Below, one piece after another: positions 30,129 to 38,611 of a stretch of DNA of 64,000 nucleotides. This DNA comes from Burkholderia plantarii (GTDB taxonomy: Bacteria > Pseudomonadota > Gammaproteobacteria > Burkholderiales > Burkholderiaceae): assembly GCF_001411805.1 (NCBI RefSeq), contig NZ_CP007212.1, positions 3,162,001 through 3,226,000 of the forward strand, in the 5' to 3' direction. A program made the translations under genes and the position numbers. Positions within the stretch are counted from its first letter, which is position 1. Each line of letters starts with the position of its first letter. Below the pieces are notes generated by a model. It did no database searches, was not told where the DNA came from, and worked only from the letters and a program-made list of their open reading frames with translations.

Positions 30129-30731
30129 TCAATGTTTCAGACCGCCGTATCGATCCTCGCGGATCACGCGCGGCGTGATCTCGCGGGGTTCGATCGTCAC
30201 GGGCTGGTAGACGACGCGCTTCTCTTCCGGGTCATAACGCATTTCGACGTAGCCGGACAGCGGGAAATCCTTGCGGAACGGATGGCCGATGAAGCCGTAG
30301 TCGGTCAGGATGCGGCGCAGGTCCGGATGGCCTTCGAACACGATGCCGTAGAGGTCGAACGCCTCGCGCTCGTACCAGTTCGCCGAGCTCCAGACGTCGA
30401 CCATCGACGCGACGATCGGCAGATCGTCGTCGGGCGCGAACACGCGCAGGCGCAAACGCCAGTTGTTGGTGATCGACAGCAGCTGCAGCACCGCCGCGAA
30501 GCGGGGGCCATCGTAGGCGCCGTCGCCGTAGGTCTGGTAATCGACGCCGCAGAGGTCGATCAACTGCTCGAAGCCGAGCTTGCGATCGTCGCGCAGCAGC
30601 GTGGCGACGTCGACATAGTCGCGCGCGCGCACCACCAGCGTGAGTTCGCCCACCGCCTCGGTCAGGCTGACCACGCGCTCGCCGAGCGCCGCCTCGAGGT
30701 TGGCTTTGAGGGTCTCGATTTTGCTTGCCAT
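30129..30731 (-). CDS. nuoC: NADH-quinone oxidoreductase subunit C
   Basis: A 200-residue 30-kDa-type subunit of the peripheral arm. Motifs include [41 protein letters not shown], the family signature. It is nine bases upstream of nuoD and 19 bases after nuoB. No cofactor is expected; it bridges NuoB, NuoD and NuoI. Confidence 0.97.
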   Translation of the reverse strand: MASKIETLKANLEAALGERVVSLTEAVGELTLVVRARDYVDVATLLRDDRKLGFEQLIDLCGVDYQTYGDGAYDGPRFAAVLQLLSITNNWRLRLRVFAPDDDLPIVASMVDVWSSANWYEREAFDLYGIVFEGHPDLRRILTDYGFIGHPFRKDFPLSGYVEMRYDPEEKRVVYQPVTIEPREITPRVIREDRYGGLKH

Positions 30732-30750
30732 ATTGTGGGTGCTCGGACTT

Positions 30751-31230
30751 TTATTGACGGGCGATGGTGCTGGTCCGGCGGATCTTCGCTTGCAGCTGGA
30801 TCACGCCGTAGACAAGCGCCTCGGCAGTCGGCGGACACCCTGGCACGTAGACGTCGACGGGCACGATGCGGTCGCAGCCGCGCACGACGGAGTAGGAATA
30901 GTGGTAATAGCCGCCGCCGTTCGCGCACGATCCCATCGAGATCACCCAGCGCGGCTCGGCCATCTGGTCGTAGACGCGCCGCAGGGCGGGCGCCATCTTG
31001 TTGCAGAGCGTGCCGGCGACGATCATCACGTCGGACTGGCGCGGACTCGGACGGAACACCACGCCGAACCGGTCGAGATCGTAGCGGGCCGCGCCCGCAT
31101 GCATCATCTCGACCGCGCAGCACGCGAGACCGAACGTGACGGGCCACAGTGACCCGGTGCGCGTCCAGTTGATCAGCTTGTCAGCCGTCGTGGTGACAAA
31201 CCCTTCCTTCAAGACCCCTTCGATACTCAT
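30751..31230 (-). CDS. nuoB: NADH-quinone oxidoreductase subunit B
   Basis: A 159-residue subunit carrying cluster N2, the last Fe-S centre before quinone. The tandem cysteines are in [11 protein letters not shown], with further ligands in [19 protein letters not shown] and [16 protein letters not shown] 31230 is supported by AGGAG upstream; the longer frame to 31272 is not. Confidence 0.97.
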   Translation of the reverse strand: MSIEGVLKEGFVTTTADKLINWTRTGSLWPVTFGLACCAVEMMHAGAARYDLDRFGVVFRPSPRQSDVMIVAGTLCNKMAPALRRVYDQMAEPRWVISMGSCANGGGYYHYSYSVVRGCDRIVPVDVYVPGCPPTAEALVYGVIQLQAKIRRTSTIARQ

Positions 31231-31296
31231 TGCTTTCCACTCCTGACAGGCGGCGGAGAGTGGCCGCCTCACGCAAACCGGTGATTGATCCGCCCA

Positions 31297-31656
31297 TTAC
31301 TCCCAGTCGAGGCCGCCCTTTCGCCAGATGTAGGCGAAGCCCAACAGGAATTCGAGCAGGAAAATCATCATGGCCATGAAGCCAGGCCAGCCGATGTCAC
31401 GGAGGGCGACACCCCACGGAAACAGGAAAGCGGTCTCGAGATCGAAAATGATGAACAGGATAGCAACCAGGTAGTAGCGCACGTCGAACTTCATGCGCGC
31501 ATCCTCGAAGGCCTCGAAACCGCACTCGTATGGTGAGTTCTTTTCGTTGTTGGGCTTGCTGGGACCGAGAATCTTGCCGATGCCGACCAACGCCACACCC
31601 AATCCAACACCCACGATGAGGAACAACAAGACGGGGTAATAGGCAGCGAGGTTCAA
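31297..31656 (-). CDS. nuoA: NADH-quinone oxidoreductase subunit A (TTG start)
   Basis: A 119-residue three-helix membrane subunit that opens the complex I operon. Signature residues are [32 protein letters not shown]. The start codon is TTG at 31656 with AGAGG about eight bases upstream; no ATG fits the conserved MNLAAYYP opening. A weak start on the first gene could limit operon output, which is inference. Confidence 0.95.
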   Translation of the reverse strand: MNLAAYYPVLLFLIVGVGLGVALVGIGKILGPSKPNNEKNSPYECGFEAFEDARMKFDVRYYLVAILFIIFDLETAFLFPWGVALRDIGWPGFMAMMIFLLEFLLGFAYIWRKGGLDWE

Positions 31657-31691
31657 GGCAATCCTCTATCGGTTAGTTCTGATCGTTCCGG

Positions 31692-31720
31692 AGCATATCA
31701 CCTTCCGGAGAAAGGGTCAT
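31692..31720 (-). promoter_or_regulatory. Candidate nuoA promoter
   Basis: On the minus strand, ATGACC (31715-31720) and TATGCT (31692-31697) are separated by 17 bases. This lies 36 bases upstream of the nuoA TTG and downstream of the tRNA-Leu terminator. Both boxes match four of six consensus bases or slightly better. Confidence 0.4.
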
Positions 31721-31770
31721 TTCGGACTGCATGCCATCCCCGGATATCACAAGGACGGGGGCCTGAAATG

Positions 31771-31803
31771 AAAAATGCCAGCCAGAGAAAGCTGGCTGGC
31801 ATT
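31771..31803 (-). terminator. Terminator after tRNA-Leu
   Basis: On the minus strand AATGCCAGCCAG (31792-31803) pairs perfectly with CTGGCTGGCATT (31774-31785), followed by a T run. It lies ten bases past the tRNA CCA end and separates tRNA transcription from the nuo operon. Confidence 0.9.
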
Positions 31804-31812
31804 GCGTATTCT

Positions 31813-31897
31813 TGGTGCCGACGGCGAGACTCGAACTCGCACAGCTTTCGCCACTACCCCCTCAAGATAGCGTGTCTACCAATTTCACCACGTCGGC
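31813..31897 (-). tRNA. tRNA-Leu (GAG)
   Basis: An 85-base class II tRNA including encoded CCA. The acceptor arms GCCGACG and CGTCGGC pair. The anticodon loop reads TTGAGGG within the stem CTATC/GGTAG, giving anticodon GAG (reads CUC/CUU). The long variable arm and the GTTCGAGTC T-arm are present. Confidence 0.97.
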
Positions 31898-31952
31898 ACT
31901 ACTGCGACCCGGGAAGACCTTCTTGTTTCCTGCGAATCGCTTCAAGAAATAA

Positions 31953-31981
31953 ATTCTAACCCGGGTTTCAAAACTGATCAA
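31953..31981 (-). promoter_or_regulatory. Promoter for tRNA-Leu
   Basis: TTGATC (31976-31981, minus strand) and TAGAAT (31953-31958) are spaced 17 bases apart, about 50 bases upstream of the tRNA 5 prime end. The surrounding sequence is AT-rich for this genome. Confidence 0.6.
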
Positions 31982-32006
31982 CTATTCTTCGCGCTTTTTT
32001 TGCCTT

Positions 32007-32387
32007 TTATTTCGGGACGTCCTGACCCGGGGCCGAGGCGGCCGAGCTCGCGGCCGGTGCCGAAGCCGCCGCGGGCTGCGAGCCTGCCGCCGCTGGCGCG
32101 GATGCGGGCGCGCCCGGCGTGCCGAGCAGGCCGATCGACGGCGACGATTTGTACGAGCCGAGGTAGGTCAGCGCGAGCGTGGCGATGAAGAATATCGTTG
32201 CGAGGACCGCGGTGGTACGCGACAGAAAATTCGCCGAACCGGTCGCGCCGAACAGGCTGCCCGACGCGCCGCTGCCGAACGCGGCACCCATGTCGGCACC
32301 CTTGCCGTGCTGGAGCAGCACGAGGCCGATCACGCCGAGCGCGGACAGGATCTGCACCACGATAATCAAGACTTTCAGAACAGACAT
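32007..32387 (-). CDS. secG: Preprotein translocase subunit SecG
   Basis: A 126-residue SecG. Two membrane helices (about 3-24 and 53-73) flank the conserved [37 protein letters not shown] loop. It forms SecYEG with SecY and SecE at the inner membrane. The C-terminal third is Ala/Pro/Ser-rich and unconserved. ATG 32387 is taken; a GTG three codons earlier is possible. It follows tpiA, the usual order. Confidence 0.95.
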   Translation of the reverse strand: MSVLKVLIIVVQILSALGVIGLVLLQHGKGADMGAAFGSGASGSLFGATGSANFLSRTTAVLATIFFIATLALTYLGSYKSSPSIGLLGTPGAPASAPAAAGSQPAAASAPAASSAASAPGQDVPK

Positions 32388-32440
32388 CTCACTCACCCGA
32401 ATAGTGGGAAACCGCGCGCCCCGCGCGCCGCCCCGGATTC

Positions 32441-32465
32441 AAAAAACCGCCGGCTTCCGCCGCGG
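32441..32465 (-). terminator. Terminator or attenuator after tpiA
   Basis: On the minus strand a CCGCGGC/GCCGGCGG stem (one bulged G, GGAA tetraloop) is followed by six T residues. It is four bases past the tpiA stop and before secG, so it probably limits read-through from tpiA into secG. Confidence 0.6.
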
Positions 32466-32468
32466 CGC

Positions 32469-33224
32469 TTATTGCGCCGCGCGGCAGATCGCCAGGAAAT
32501 CGCCGCTCTTCAACGACGCGCCGCCGATCAGGCCGCCGTCGATGTCCGGCTGGCCGAACAGCTCGCCCGCATTGTCCGGCTTCACGCTGCCGCCGTACAG
32601 CACGGAGACCTGCGCGACACCCTTCGCCGCGAGACGCGAACGCAGGAACGCATGCACCTGCTGTGCCTGCTCCGAGTTCGCGCTCTTGCCGGTGCCGATC
32701 GCCCACACCGGCTCGTAGGCGACGACGATGCGCGCCGCTTCGTCATCCGACAGCAGCGCGAGCACCGCGTCGAGCTGCGCGCCGACGACCGCCTCGGTCG
32801 CGTCCGACTCGCGCTCGGCGAGCGTTTCGCCGACGCAGACCACCGGGGTCAGCCCCGCGGCCAGCGCGCGCTGCGCCTTCACCGCGACCAGATCGCTCGA
32901 CTCGCCGTGATAGGTGCGGCGCTCGGAGTGACCGACCAGCACGTACTGCGCGCCGAACTCGGCGATCATCGCACCGGCGACTTCGCCCGTGTACGCGCCC
33001 TGCTCGTGCGCCGACACGTCCTGCGCGCCGCTCGCGACGCGGCTGCCGGCGAGCAGTTCGCCCACCTGCGCCAGATACGGAAACGGCACGCACACGCCGA
33101 TCCCGACGGCGGCCGGCACGGCGTGCGCGCCCTCGAGCAGTTCGCCCAGCAGTTCGCGATTACCGTCGAGACGGCCGTGCATCTTCCAGTTACCGATTAC
33201 CCGCTTCACTCGTTGTGTCGACAT
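32469..33224 (-). CDS. tpiA: Triosephosphate isomerase
   Basis: A 251-residue TIM-barrel enzyme interconverting dihydroxyacetone phosphate and glyceraldehyde 3-phosphate. Active-site elements are GNWKMHG (Asn, Lys), GHSERR (His) and the catalytic glutamate in AYEPVWAIGTGKSA. YGGSVKPDN near the C-terminus binds phosphate. The start at 33224 suits the family; the longer frame has no support. A good promoter lies about 100 bases upstream. Confidence 0.97.
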   Translation of the reverse strand: MSTQRVKRVIGNWKMHGRLDGNRELLGELLEGAHAVPAAVGIGVCVPFPYLAQVGELLAGSRVASGAQDVSAHEQGAYTGEVAGAMIAEFGAQYVLVGHSERRTYHGESSDLVAVKAQRALAAGLTPVVCVGETLAERESDATEAVVGAQLDAVLALLSDDEAARIVVAYEPVWAIGTGKSANSEQAQQVHAFLRSRLAAKGVAQVSVLYGGSVKPDNAGELFGQPDIDGGLIGGASLKSGDFLAICRAAQ

Positions 33225-33320
33225 CGTCTCTCGTATCTCGAACTGAATCTCGTCGCGACCGCCCCGCAATCGGCCCCTCGCACGCACGCCAGGGCCTTGA
33301 TCCGACGAAGCAAACCCGCG

Positions 33321-33350
33321 ATTTTACTTCGACGCACGAGAACCGGTCAA
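33321..33350 (-). promoter_or_regulatory. tpiA promoter
   Basis: TTGACC (33345-33350, minus strand) and TAAAAT (33321-33326) are spaced 18 bases apart. This lies just past the stop of the oxidoreductase gene, making tpiA the start of its own transcript with a leader of about 90 bases. Confidence 0.65.
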
Positions 33351-33360
33351 ACCACGAATG

Positions 33361-34380
33361 TCAAGCGCTCGCGCCCCATTCGAGCACGATCTTGCCGACG
33401 TGCTCGCTGCTTTCCATCAGCGCATGCGCGGCGGCGGCCTCGACGGCCGGCAGCACGCGGTAGATCACCGGGCGCACCGAGCCGTTCTCGATCAGCGGCC
33501 AGACCGTTTCCTTCAGGTTCGCGGCGATCTTCGCCTTGAACTCGACCGGGCGCGGGCGCAGCGTCGAACCGGTGATCGTGAGCCGGCGGCGCAGGATCTC
33601 GTTGAGGCTGACCTCGGCCTTCGCGCCGCCGAGCAGCGCGATCACGACGAGCCGCCCGCCGTCCGCGAGCGCGCTCAGTTCGCGCGGCACGTAGGGGCCG
33701 GCCACCATGTCGAGGATCACGTCGACGCCACGGTCGTTGGTCAGCGACTTGACGACGTCGACGAAATCCTCGGTCTTGTAGTTGATCGCGCGCTCCGCGC
33801 CGAGCGCCTCGCAGGCGCGGCACTTCTCGTCAGTGCCGGCGGTTGCGAGCACGCGATAGCCGAGCGCGTGCGCGATCTGGATCGCCGTCACGCCGATCCC
33901 GCTCGAGCCGCCCTGCACGAGCAGCGTTTCCTCGTCGCGGCCTTCACCGCGGCCGAGCTGCGCGCGATCGAACACGTTGCTCCAGACCGTGAAGAACGTC
34001 TCCGGCAGCGACGCCGCCTCGACGTCGGAGAGTCCGGCTGGCACCGGCAGGCACTGCGCGAGCGGCGCAGTCGCGTATTCGGCGTAACCGCCGCCCGCGA
34101 GCAGCGCGCAGACGCGATCGCCGATCTTCAGGCCGAACGGATTCGCCGCGCCCTCGCCGAGCTCGCCGTCGACAATCTCGCCCGCCACCTCGAGCCCGGG
34201 CAGGTCCGAGGCCCCGGGCGGCGGCGCGTAGGCGCCCTTGCGCTGGAACACGTCGGGCCGGTTGATGCCGAAGGCCGCCACCTTGATGAGCACTTCGCCG
34301 CGCTTCGGATCGGGCCGGGGCCGCTCGACGAGCTTCAGGACGTCGGGGGCGCCGAATTCGGTGATTTCGATCGCTTTCAT
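33361..34380 (-). CDS. NAD(P)H-quinone oxidoreductase, zinc-free MDR type
   Basis: A 339-residue medium-chain dehydrogenase/reductase of the QOR/PIG3 branch. The nucleotide-binding loop is VQGGSSGIGVTAIQIA, with AGTDEKCRACEALGAERAINYKTEDF following. The structural and catalytic zinc cysteines of alcohol dehydrogenases are missing. NRPDVFQRKGAYAPPPGASDLPGLEVAGEI is typical of the branch. Start 34380 matches the conserved MKAIEI opening. It follows pnp after a terminator. Confidence 0.9.
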   Translation of the reverse strand: MKAIEITEFGAPDVLKLVERPRPDPKRGEVLIKVAAFGINRPDVFQRKGAYAPPPGASDLPGLEVAGEIVDGELGEGAANPFGLKIGDRVCALLAGGGYAEYATAPLAQCLPVPAGLSDVEAASLPETFFTVWSNVFDRAQLGRGEGRDEETLLVQGGSSGIGVTAIQIAHALGYRVLATAGTDEKCRACEALGAERAINYKTEDFVDVVKSLTNDRGVDVILDMVAGPYVPRELSALADGGRLVVIALLGGAKAEVSLNEILRRRLTITGSTLRPRPVEFKAKIAANLKETVWPLIENGSVRPVIYRVLPAVEAAAAHALMESSEHVGKIVLEWGASA

Positions 34381-34399
34381 TTGCGTCGCTCCAAGATAG

Positions 34400-34435
34400 G
34401 GACGGGCTTGGGCCGGAATCGGCGCAAGCCCGTCC
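34400..34435 (-). other. Long hairpin in oxidoreductase leader
   Basis: GGACGGGCTTG (34400-34410) and CAAGCCCGTCC (34425-34435) form an 11-bp perfect stem. GCCG/CGGC pairs again inside the loop. It sits 20 bases before the oxidoreductase start and just beyond the pnp terminator, without a T tract. It may be an mRNA processing or protection element; function unknown. Confidence 0.5.
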
Positions 34436-34445
34436 ATCCTGCATG

Positions 34446-34477
34446 AAAAACGGCCGGCCCGTTGAGGGGCCGGCCGC
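34446..34477 (-). terminator. pnp terminator
   Basis: On the minus strand GCGGCCGGCCC pairs with GGGCCGGCCG across a CTCAAC loop, then runs into a T tract (34446-34450 as A on plus). It starts 12 bases past the pnp stop. Confidence 0.9.
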
Positions 34478-34488
34478 TTTCGTTGCGC

Positions 34489-36618
34489 TTACTGCTGCGG
34501 TGCGTCGTTCTGCTCGTTCAGGAGCGCCTTCGCCGACAGGCGCACGCGACCCTTCTCGTCGACCTGGATCACCTTGACCTTCACGACCTGGCCTTCCTTC
34601 AGGTAGTCGTTGATGTCCTTCACACGCTCGTTGACGATCTCCGAGATGTGCAGCAGGCCATCCTTGCCCGGCAGCAGGTTCACGATCGCGCCGAAGTCGA
34701 GGAGCTTCAGCACCGCGCCTTCGTAGACCTGGCCGACTTCGATCTCGGCCGTGATCTGCTCGATGCGCTTCTTCGCCTCGGCCATGCCTTCGCTGCTCGT
34801 GCTCGCGATGGTCACGACGCCGTCGTCGGAGATGTCGATCGTCGTGCCGGTTTCTTCCGTCAGCGCGCGGATCACCGAACCGCCCTTGCCGATCACGTCG
34901 CGGATCTTTTCCGGATTGATCTTGACGGTAATCATGCGCGGCGCGAATTCGGACAGCGTCGTGTTCGCACCCGACACCGATTCCTTCATCTTGCCGAGGA
35001 TATGCATGCGGCCTTCCTTCGCCTGCGCGAGCGCGACCTGCATGATTTCCTTCGTGATGCCCTGGATCTTGATGTCCATCTGCAGGGCCGTCACGCCGGC
35101 TTCGGTGCCCGCGACCTTGAAGTCCATGTCGCCGAGGTGATCTTCGTCGCCGAGGATATCGGTCAGCACCGCGAACTTGTTGTCCTCGAGGATCAGGCCC
35201 ATCGCGATGCCGGCGACGTGCGCCTTCATCGGCACGCCCGCGTCCATCAGCGCGAGGCAGCCGCCGCAGACCGACGCCATCGACGACGAACCGTTCGACT
35301 CGGTGATTTCCGAGACGACGCGGATCGAGTAGCCGAATTCCTCGGCGCTCGGCAGGCACGCCACCAGCGCGCGCTTGGCGAGGCGGCCGTGGCCGATTTC
35401 GCGGCGCTTCGGCGAGCCGACGCGGCCCGTTTCGCCGGTCGCGAACGGGGGCATGTTGTAGTGGAGCATGAAGCGGTCGCGGTATTCGCCTTCGAGCGCG
35501 TCGATGATCTGCTCGTCACCCTTGGTGCCGAGCGTCGCCACCACCAGCGCCTGCGTCTCGCCGCGCGTGAACAGCGCCGAGCCGTGGGTGCGCGGCAGCA
35601 CGCCGGTGCGGATCTCGATCGGGCGCACGGTGCGCGTGTCGCGGCCGTCGATGCGCGGCTCGCCGTTCAGGATCTGCGAACGGACGATCTTCGCCTCGAT
35701 GTCGAACAGGACGTTGCCGACGGTCGCCTTGTCGGCGGCGGTGGTGCCCGCTGCCGCCGCATCGGCTTCGAGCTTGGCCGAGGTCGATGCGTAGACTTCC
35801 TTCAGCTTGGCCGAGCGAGCCTGCTTGTCGCGGATCTGGTAGGCAGCCAGCAGATCGGCCTGTGCCGCCGCCGTGATGTTGGCGATCAGCGCCTCGTCCT
35901 TCGGCGCCGGCTGCCAGTTCCATTCCGGCTTGCCGCCTTCGCGGACCAGCTCGTGGATCGCGTCGATCGCGACCTGCATCTGCTCGTGGCCGAACACGAC
36001 CGCGCCGAGCATCACGTCTTCCGGCAGTTGCTGGGCTTCCGATTCGACCATCAGCACCGCGCGTTCCGTACCGGCGACGACGAGGTCGAGGCTCGAGGCC
36101 TTGATCTGGTCACGCGTCGGGTTCAGCACGTACTGGCTGTCGATGTAGGCCACGCGCGCGGCGCCGACCGGGCCGTTGAACGGCAGGCCCGAGATGGCCA
36201 GCGCGGCCGACGCGCCGATCAGCGCGGGGATGTCGGCCGGCACTTCCGGGTTGATCGACAGCACGTGGATCACGACCTGGACTTCGTTGTAGAAGCCTTC
36301 CGGGAACAGCGGGCGCAGCGGACGATCGATCAGGCGCGAGGTCAACGTCTCGTGCTCCGAGGGACGGCCTTCGCGGCGGAAGAAGCCGCCCGGGATCTTG
36401 CCGGCGGAGTAGGTCTTCTCGATGTAGTCGACCGTCAGCGGGAAGAAATCCTGGCCCGGCTTCGCGCTCTTCGCGCCGACCACGGTCGCGAGCACCACGG
36501 TGTCCTCGACGTCGACGATCACGGCGCCGCTCGCCTGACGGGCGATTTCACCCGTTTCGAGGCGAACCTTGTGCTGGCCCCACTGGAATTCCTTCACGAT
36601 CTTGTTGAACAGAGACAT
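34489..36618 (-). CDS. pnp: Polyribonucleotide nucleotidyltransferase
   Basis: A 709-residue PNPase, the phosphorolytic 3 prime to 5 prime exoribonuclease of the degradosome. Domains in order: RNase PH 1 (about 1-140), helical linker, RNase PH 2 (about 315-540, with [15 protein letters not shown] and the [10 protein letters not shown] catalytic region), KH (about 555-620, [12 protein letters not shown]) and S1 (about 620-690, [23 protein letters not shown]). Length is normal. It follows rpsO, the conserved order, and its leader has a long hairpin. Confidence 0.97.
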   Translation of the reverse strand: MSLFNKIVKEFQWGQHKVRLETGEIARQASGAVIVDVEDTVVLATVVGAKSAKPGQDFFPLTVDYIEKTYSAGKIPGGFFRREGRPSEHETLTSRLIDRPLRPLFPEGFYNEVQVVIHVLSINPEVPADIPALIGASAALAISGLPFNGPVGAARVAYIDSQYVLNPTRDQIKASSLDLVVAGTERAVLMVESEAQQLPEDVMLGAVVFGHEQMQVAIDAIHELVREGGKPEWNWQPAPKDEALIANITAAAQADLLAAYQIRDKQARSAKLKEVYASTSAKLEADAAAAGTTAADKATVGNVLFDIEAKIVRSQILNGEPRIDGRDTRTVRPIEIRTGVLPRTHGSALFTRGETQALVVATLGTKGDEQIIDALEGEYRDRFMLHYNMPPFATGETGRVGSPKRREIGHGRLAKRALVACLPSAEEFGYSIRVVSEITESNGSSSMASVCGGCLALMDAGVPMKAHVAGIAMGLILEDNKFAVLTDILGDEDHLGDMDFKVAGTEAGVTALQMDIKIQGITKEIMQVALAQAKEGRMHILGKMKESVSGANTTLSEFAPRMITVKINPEKIRDVIGKGGSVIRALTEETGTTIDISDDGVVTIASTSSEGMAEAKKRIEQITAEIEVGQVYEGAVLKLLDFGAIVNLLPGKDGLLHISEIVNERVKDINDYLKEGQVVKVKVIQVDEKGRVRLSAKALLNEQNDAPQQ

Positions 36619-36722
36619 GGTCGCTCCTTGTTTTGTTCATGGATGGCATGCGCCGCGCGGGAAATCGACTGGCGCGGCGGTGGTGCGACCTGGCGCGGCG
36701 GGAAGAGGTGTGTTTTTTATGC

Positions 36723-36774
36723 CATTCCAGCGCGAGGCCGGCAGCGCCGCGGCGGCGGACATCGCCCTGGAATG
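36723..36774 (-). promoter_or_regulatory. pnp leader hairpin (candidate RNase III site)
   Basis: Within the 320-base rpsO-pnp gap, CATTCCAG (36723-36730) pairs with CTGGAATG (36767-36774). After a single mismatch GCGA/TCGC extends the stem to 12 bp, and an inner GCCG/CGGC hairpin caps it. On the pnp transcript it lies about 105 bases before the ATG and lacks a downstream T run, so it is not a terminator. E. coli pnp is autoregulated through RNase III cleavage of such a leader hairpin. The rest of the gap holds the rpsO terminator and a 7-bp repeat CGGTACG/CGTACCG (36841-36872). Confidence 0.5.
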
Positions 36775-36875
36775 ACACAAAGCTCCACCCGGCAGCCAGG
36801 CCGGTGGGCGGACCGCCCCGATCAGCCGGGCGGGCACCCGCGGTACGTGCTACGGCGAGACGTTGCGTACCGCTG

Positions 36876-36917
36876 AAAAACAAAATGCCTGCATCAGCGG
36901 ACTGACACAGGCATTTC
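36876..36917 (-). terminator. rpsO terminator
   Basis: On the minus strand AAATGCCTG(T)GTCAG pairs with CTGATGCAGGCATTT with small mismatches across a TCCG loop and is followed by TTGTTTTT. It begins about 20 bases past the rpsO stop; read-through into pnp is likely, as in other proteobacteria. Confidence 0.8.
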
Positions 36918-36938
36918 CGGGAGGCGAACGCGCCCCGC

Positions 36939-37208
36939 TTACTTACGCAGACCCAGCTTCTCGATCAGCGCGCGATAGCGGTCGGCATCCTTGCCCTTCA
37001 GGTAGTCGAGCAGCTTGCGGCGGCGGCTCACCATGCGCAGCAGGCCGCGGCGGCTGTGGTGATCCTTCGCGTGGGTCTTGAAGTGACCCGTCAGTTCGAC
37101 GATACGCGCGGTGAGCAGCGCGACCTGGACTTCGGGCGAACCCGTGTCGTTGGCGCCACGCGCGAACTGAGCAACAACATCCGACTTCTTGATATCTGCA
37201 ACCGACAT
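36939..37208 (-). CDS. rpsO: 30S ribosomal protein S15
   Basis: An 89-residue S15, of normal length. [50 protein letters not shown] is the conserved rRNA-binding core. It binds 16S rRNA at the 20/22 helix junction. The gene has its own strong promoter and precedes pnp. Confidence 0.98.
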   Translation of the reverse strand: MSVADIKKSDVVAQFARGANDTGSPEVQVALLTARIVELTGHFKTHAKDHHSRRGLLRMVSRRRKLLDYLKGKDADRYRALIEKLGLRK

Positions 37209-37276
37209 GTGATTTCCTTTCTAGCTAACAGGCGGACACGGAAGAATGGCCGTGCCGTGATTGACAACCGGCCGGC

Positions 37277-37305
37277 ATTGTAGCACAACTCTCTTTCCCG
37301 TCTAA
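37277..37305 (-). promoter_or_regulatory. rpsO promoter
   Basis: TTAGAC (37300-37305, minus strand) and TACAAT (37277-37282) are separated by exactly 17 bases, about 70 bases before the rpsO ATG. It is one of the best sigma-70 matches in the window. The rest of the 456-base gap up to the lipoprotein gene (37306-37664) shows no gene or clear structure. Confidence 0.8.
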
Positions 37306-37664
37306 GCCCCCTGCCTGCTCCGCCCGCCACATGCCGCGGCGGGCGCGCGATCCGGCCGTCCGATGCGGCCTGGTGCGTGCCGTGGGCGCTGCTGCCGGCA
37401 CCATCGGCAGCGAGCGGCGCATGGCGATTCCGCTCTGATCCGGCAGGCAATCGGCACGCCTCGGCGCTTCCAGCCATGGCCGGCTCCGCATCATACCGGC
37501 ACCGCCGCGGTGGCCCGTCGAAGCCGGTCGGGCCGGATCATCCCGGCACGGCGGCGCACCGGTACCGCGAGGCACGAAGCGGCGTCAGCGTATCGCCCCC
37601 GGCGAGCGAGCACGCCGGTGTGCGACGTGATACAACAGCGGCATCGCATTCCACGGAGACCAGC

Positions 37665-38165
37665 ATGTTTCGACGACTTCCCGTACTGCTTGCCGCGGTG
37701 GCCACGCTGCTCGCCGGCTGCGTGCAACCGTGGCAGCGCTATCAGGCGGGAGAGGACCAGTCGGCGCTCGTGGCGCGGCTGGGTCCGCCCGCCGAAGTCT
37801 ACGACCTGCCCGGCGGCGGCAAGCGACTGATGTGGCCGACCCAGCCGATGGGCGAAACCACCACCACGGCCGATGTCGACGCGGCCGGCAAGGTGCTGAG
37901 CATGCGCCAGGCGCTGCAGCCCAACGAGTTCTATCGCGCCGAGATCGGCAAGTGGAAGAAGGCCGACGTGCTCGTCAACTTCGGACGCCCGGAGGAAACC
38001 TCCTACTTCCCGCTGATGAAACGCGAGGTATGGACCTACCGGTATCTCGAGGACAACGTCTGGTACATGCTCTACAGCTTCTACTTCGACGACCAGGGCA
38101 TTCTGCGGCTCACGCAGAAGACGCCCGACCCGCTGCACGATCCGGACCGTCGCACGGCGTTCTGA
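37665..38165 (+). CDS. Putative lipoprotein
   Basis: A 166-residue protein with a lipoprotein signal peptide: MFRRLPVLLAAVATLLAGC, lipobox LLAGC, lipidated Cys19. Residue 20 is Val, so outer-membrane sorting is plausible. The mature part has a Gly/Pro-rich segment followed by an SmpA/OmlA-like beta pattern (VLVNFGRPEETSYF, EVWTYRY). The start has GGAG about seven bases upstream; a longer open frame is not used. No specific function is recognised. Confidence 0.8.
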   Translation: MFRRLPVLLAAVATLLAGCVQPWQRYQAGEDQSALVARLGPPAEVYDLPGGGKRLMWPTQPMGETTTTADVDAAGKVLSMRQALQPNEFYRAEIGKWKKADVLVNFGRPEETSYFPLMKREVWTYRYLEDNVWYMLYSFYFDDQGILRLTQKTPDPLHDPDRRTAF

Positions 38166-38241
38166 GCACGATTCGACGGCGCGACGTCGATTGAATCCGA
38201 TGTAATCGGACAGCTGTCGTTTTTTACAGGTTTTTATCACT

Positions 38242-38274
38242 GGCCATTCTCGCTCACGCGGAATGGCCTTTTTC
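38242..38274 (+). terminator. Terminator after lipoprotein gene
   Basis: GGCCATTC (38242-38249) pairs with GAATGGCC (38261-38268), with an inner CGC/GCG, and is followed by TTTTT. A weaker hairpin TCCGAT/ATCGGA (38196-38210) with a T run at 38220-38225 lies just before. The remaining gap to the carbonic anhydrase is unusually AT-rich (about 38300-38350). Confidence 0.85.
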
Positions 38275-38471
38275 TTGATTGCCACACGGCGAAATCGTTC
38301 GAATCCGTTTCACGAAAAATCATTAAAACAAATCGTTCATTATTTTGTGATACGGCGCCGGCCTTCTCCGGCAATCCAATGTGGTCGCCAGCTTTCGTCA
38401 CACGGCAATGCACCTTGAACCGGCACGGCGTTACCGAAAATGGTGCATCGATTACCGCCGGGCTCGCAAAT

Positions 38472-38488
38472 TGAAACAGAATGTTTCA
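38472..38488. promoter_or_regulatory. Palindrome upstream of carbonic anhydrase
   Basis: TGAAACA-GAA-TGTTTCA is a perfect 7-bp inverted repeat. It is about 38 bases before a TAAGAT -10-like box (38516-38521) and 124 bases before the carbonic anhydrase ATG. Its position, around -48 relative to the implied start, suits an activator site. The cognate regulator is unknown. A second shorter repeat, CTTTC-N6-GAAAG, is at 38535-38550. Confidence 0.5.
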
Positions 38489-38611
38489 GCGCCGCCGCGC
38501 ATCGAGACAAACCCCTAAGATCCCACCGAACAAGCTTTCAATTTAGAAAGAATCGGGATATCAGCCCGCCGTACGCTGTCGCCTTTTCATTCAATCAACA
38601 AGGATTCCTCA

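Noticed and set aside
38411..38440. Possible sigma-54 promoter (GGCACGGCGTTACC) before carbonic anhydrase
   Set aside because: The -12 GC element is missing and it lies upstream of the palindrome rather than downstream.
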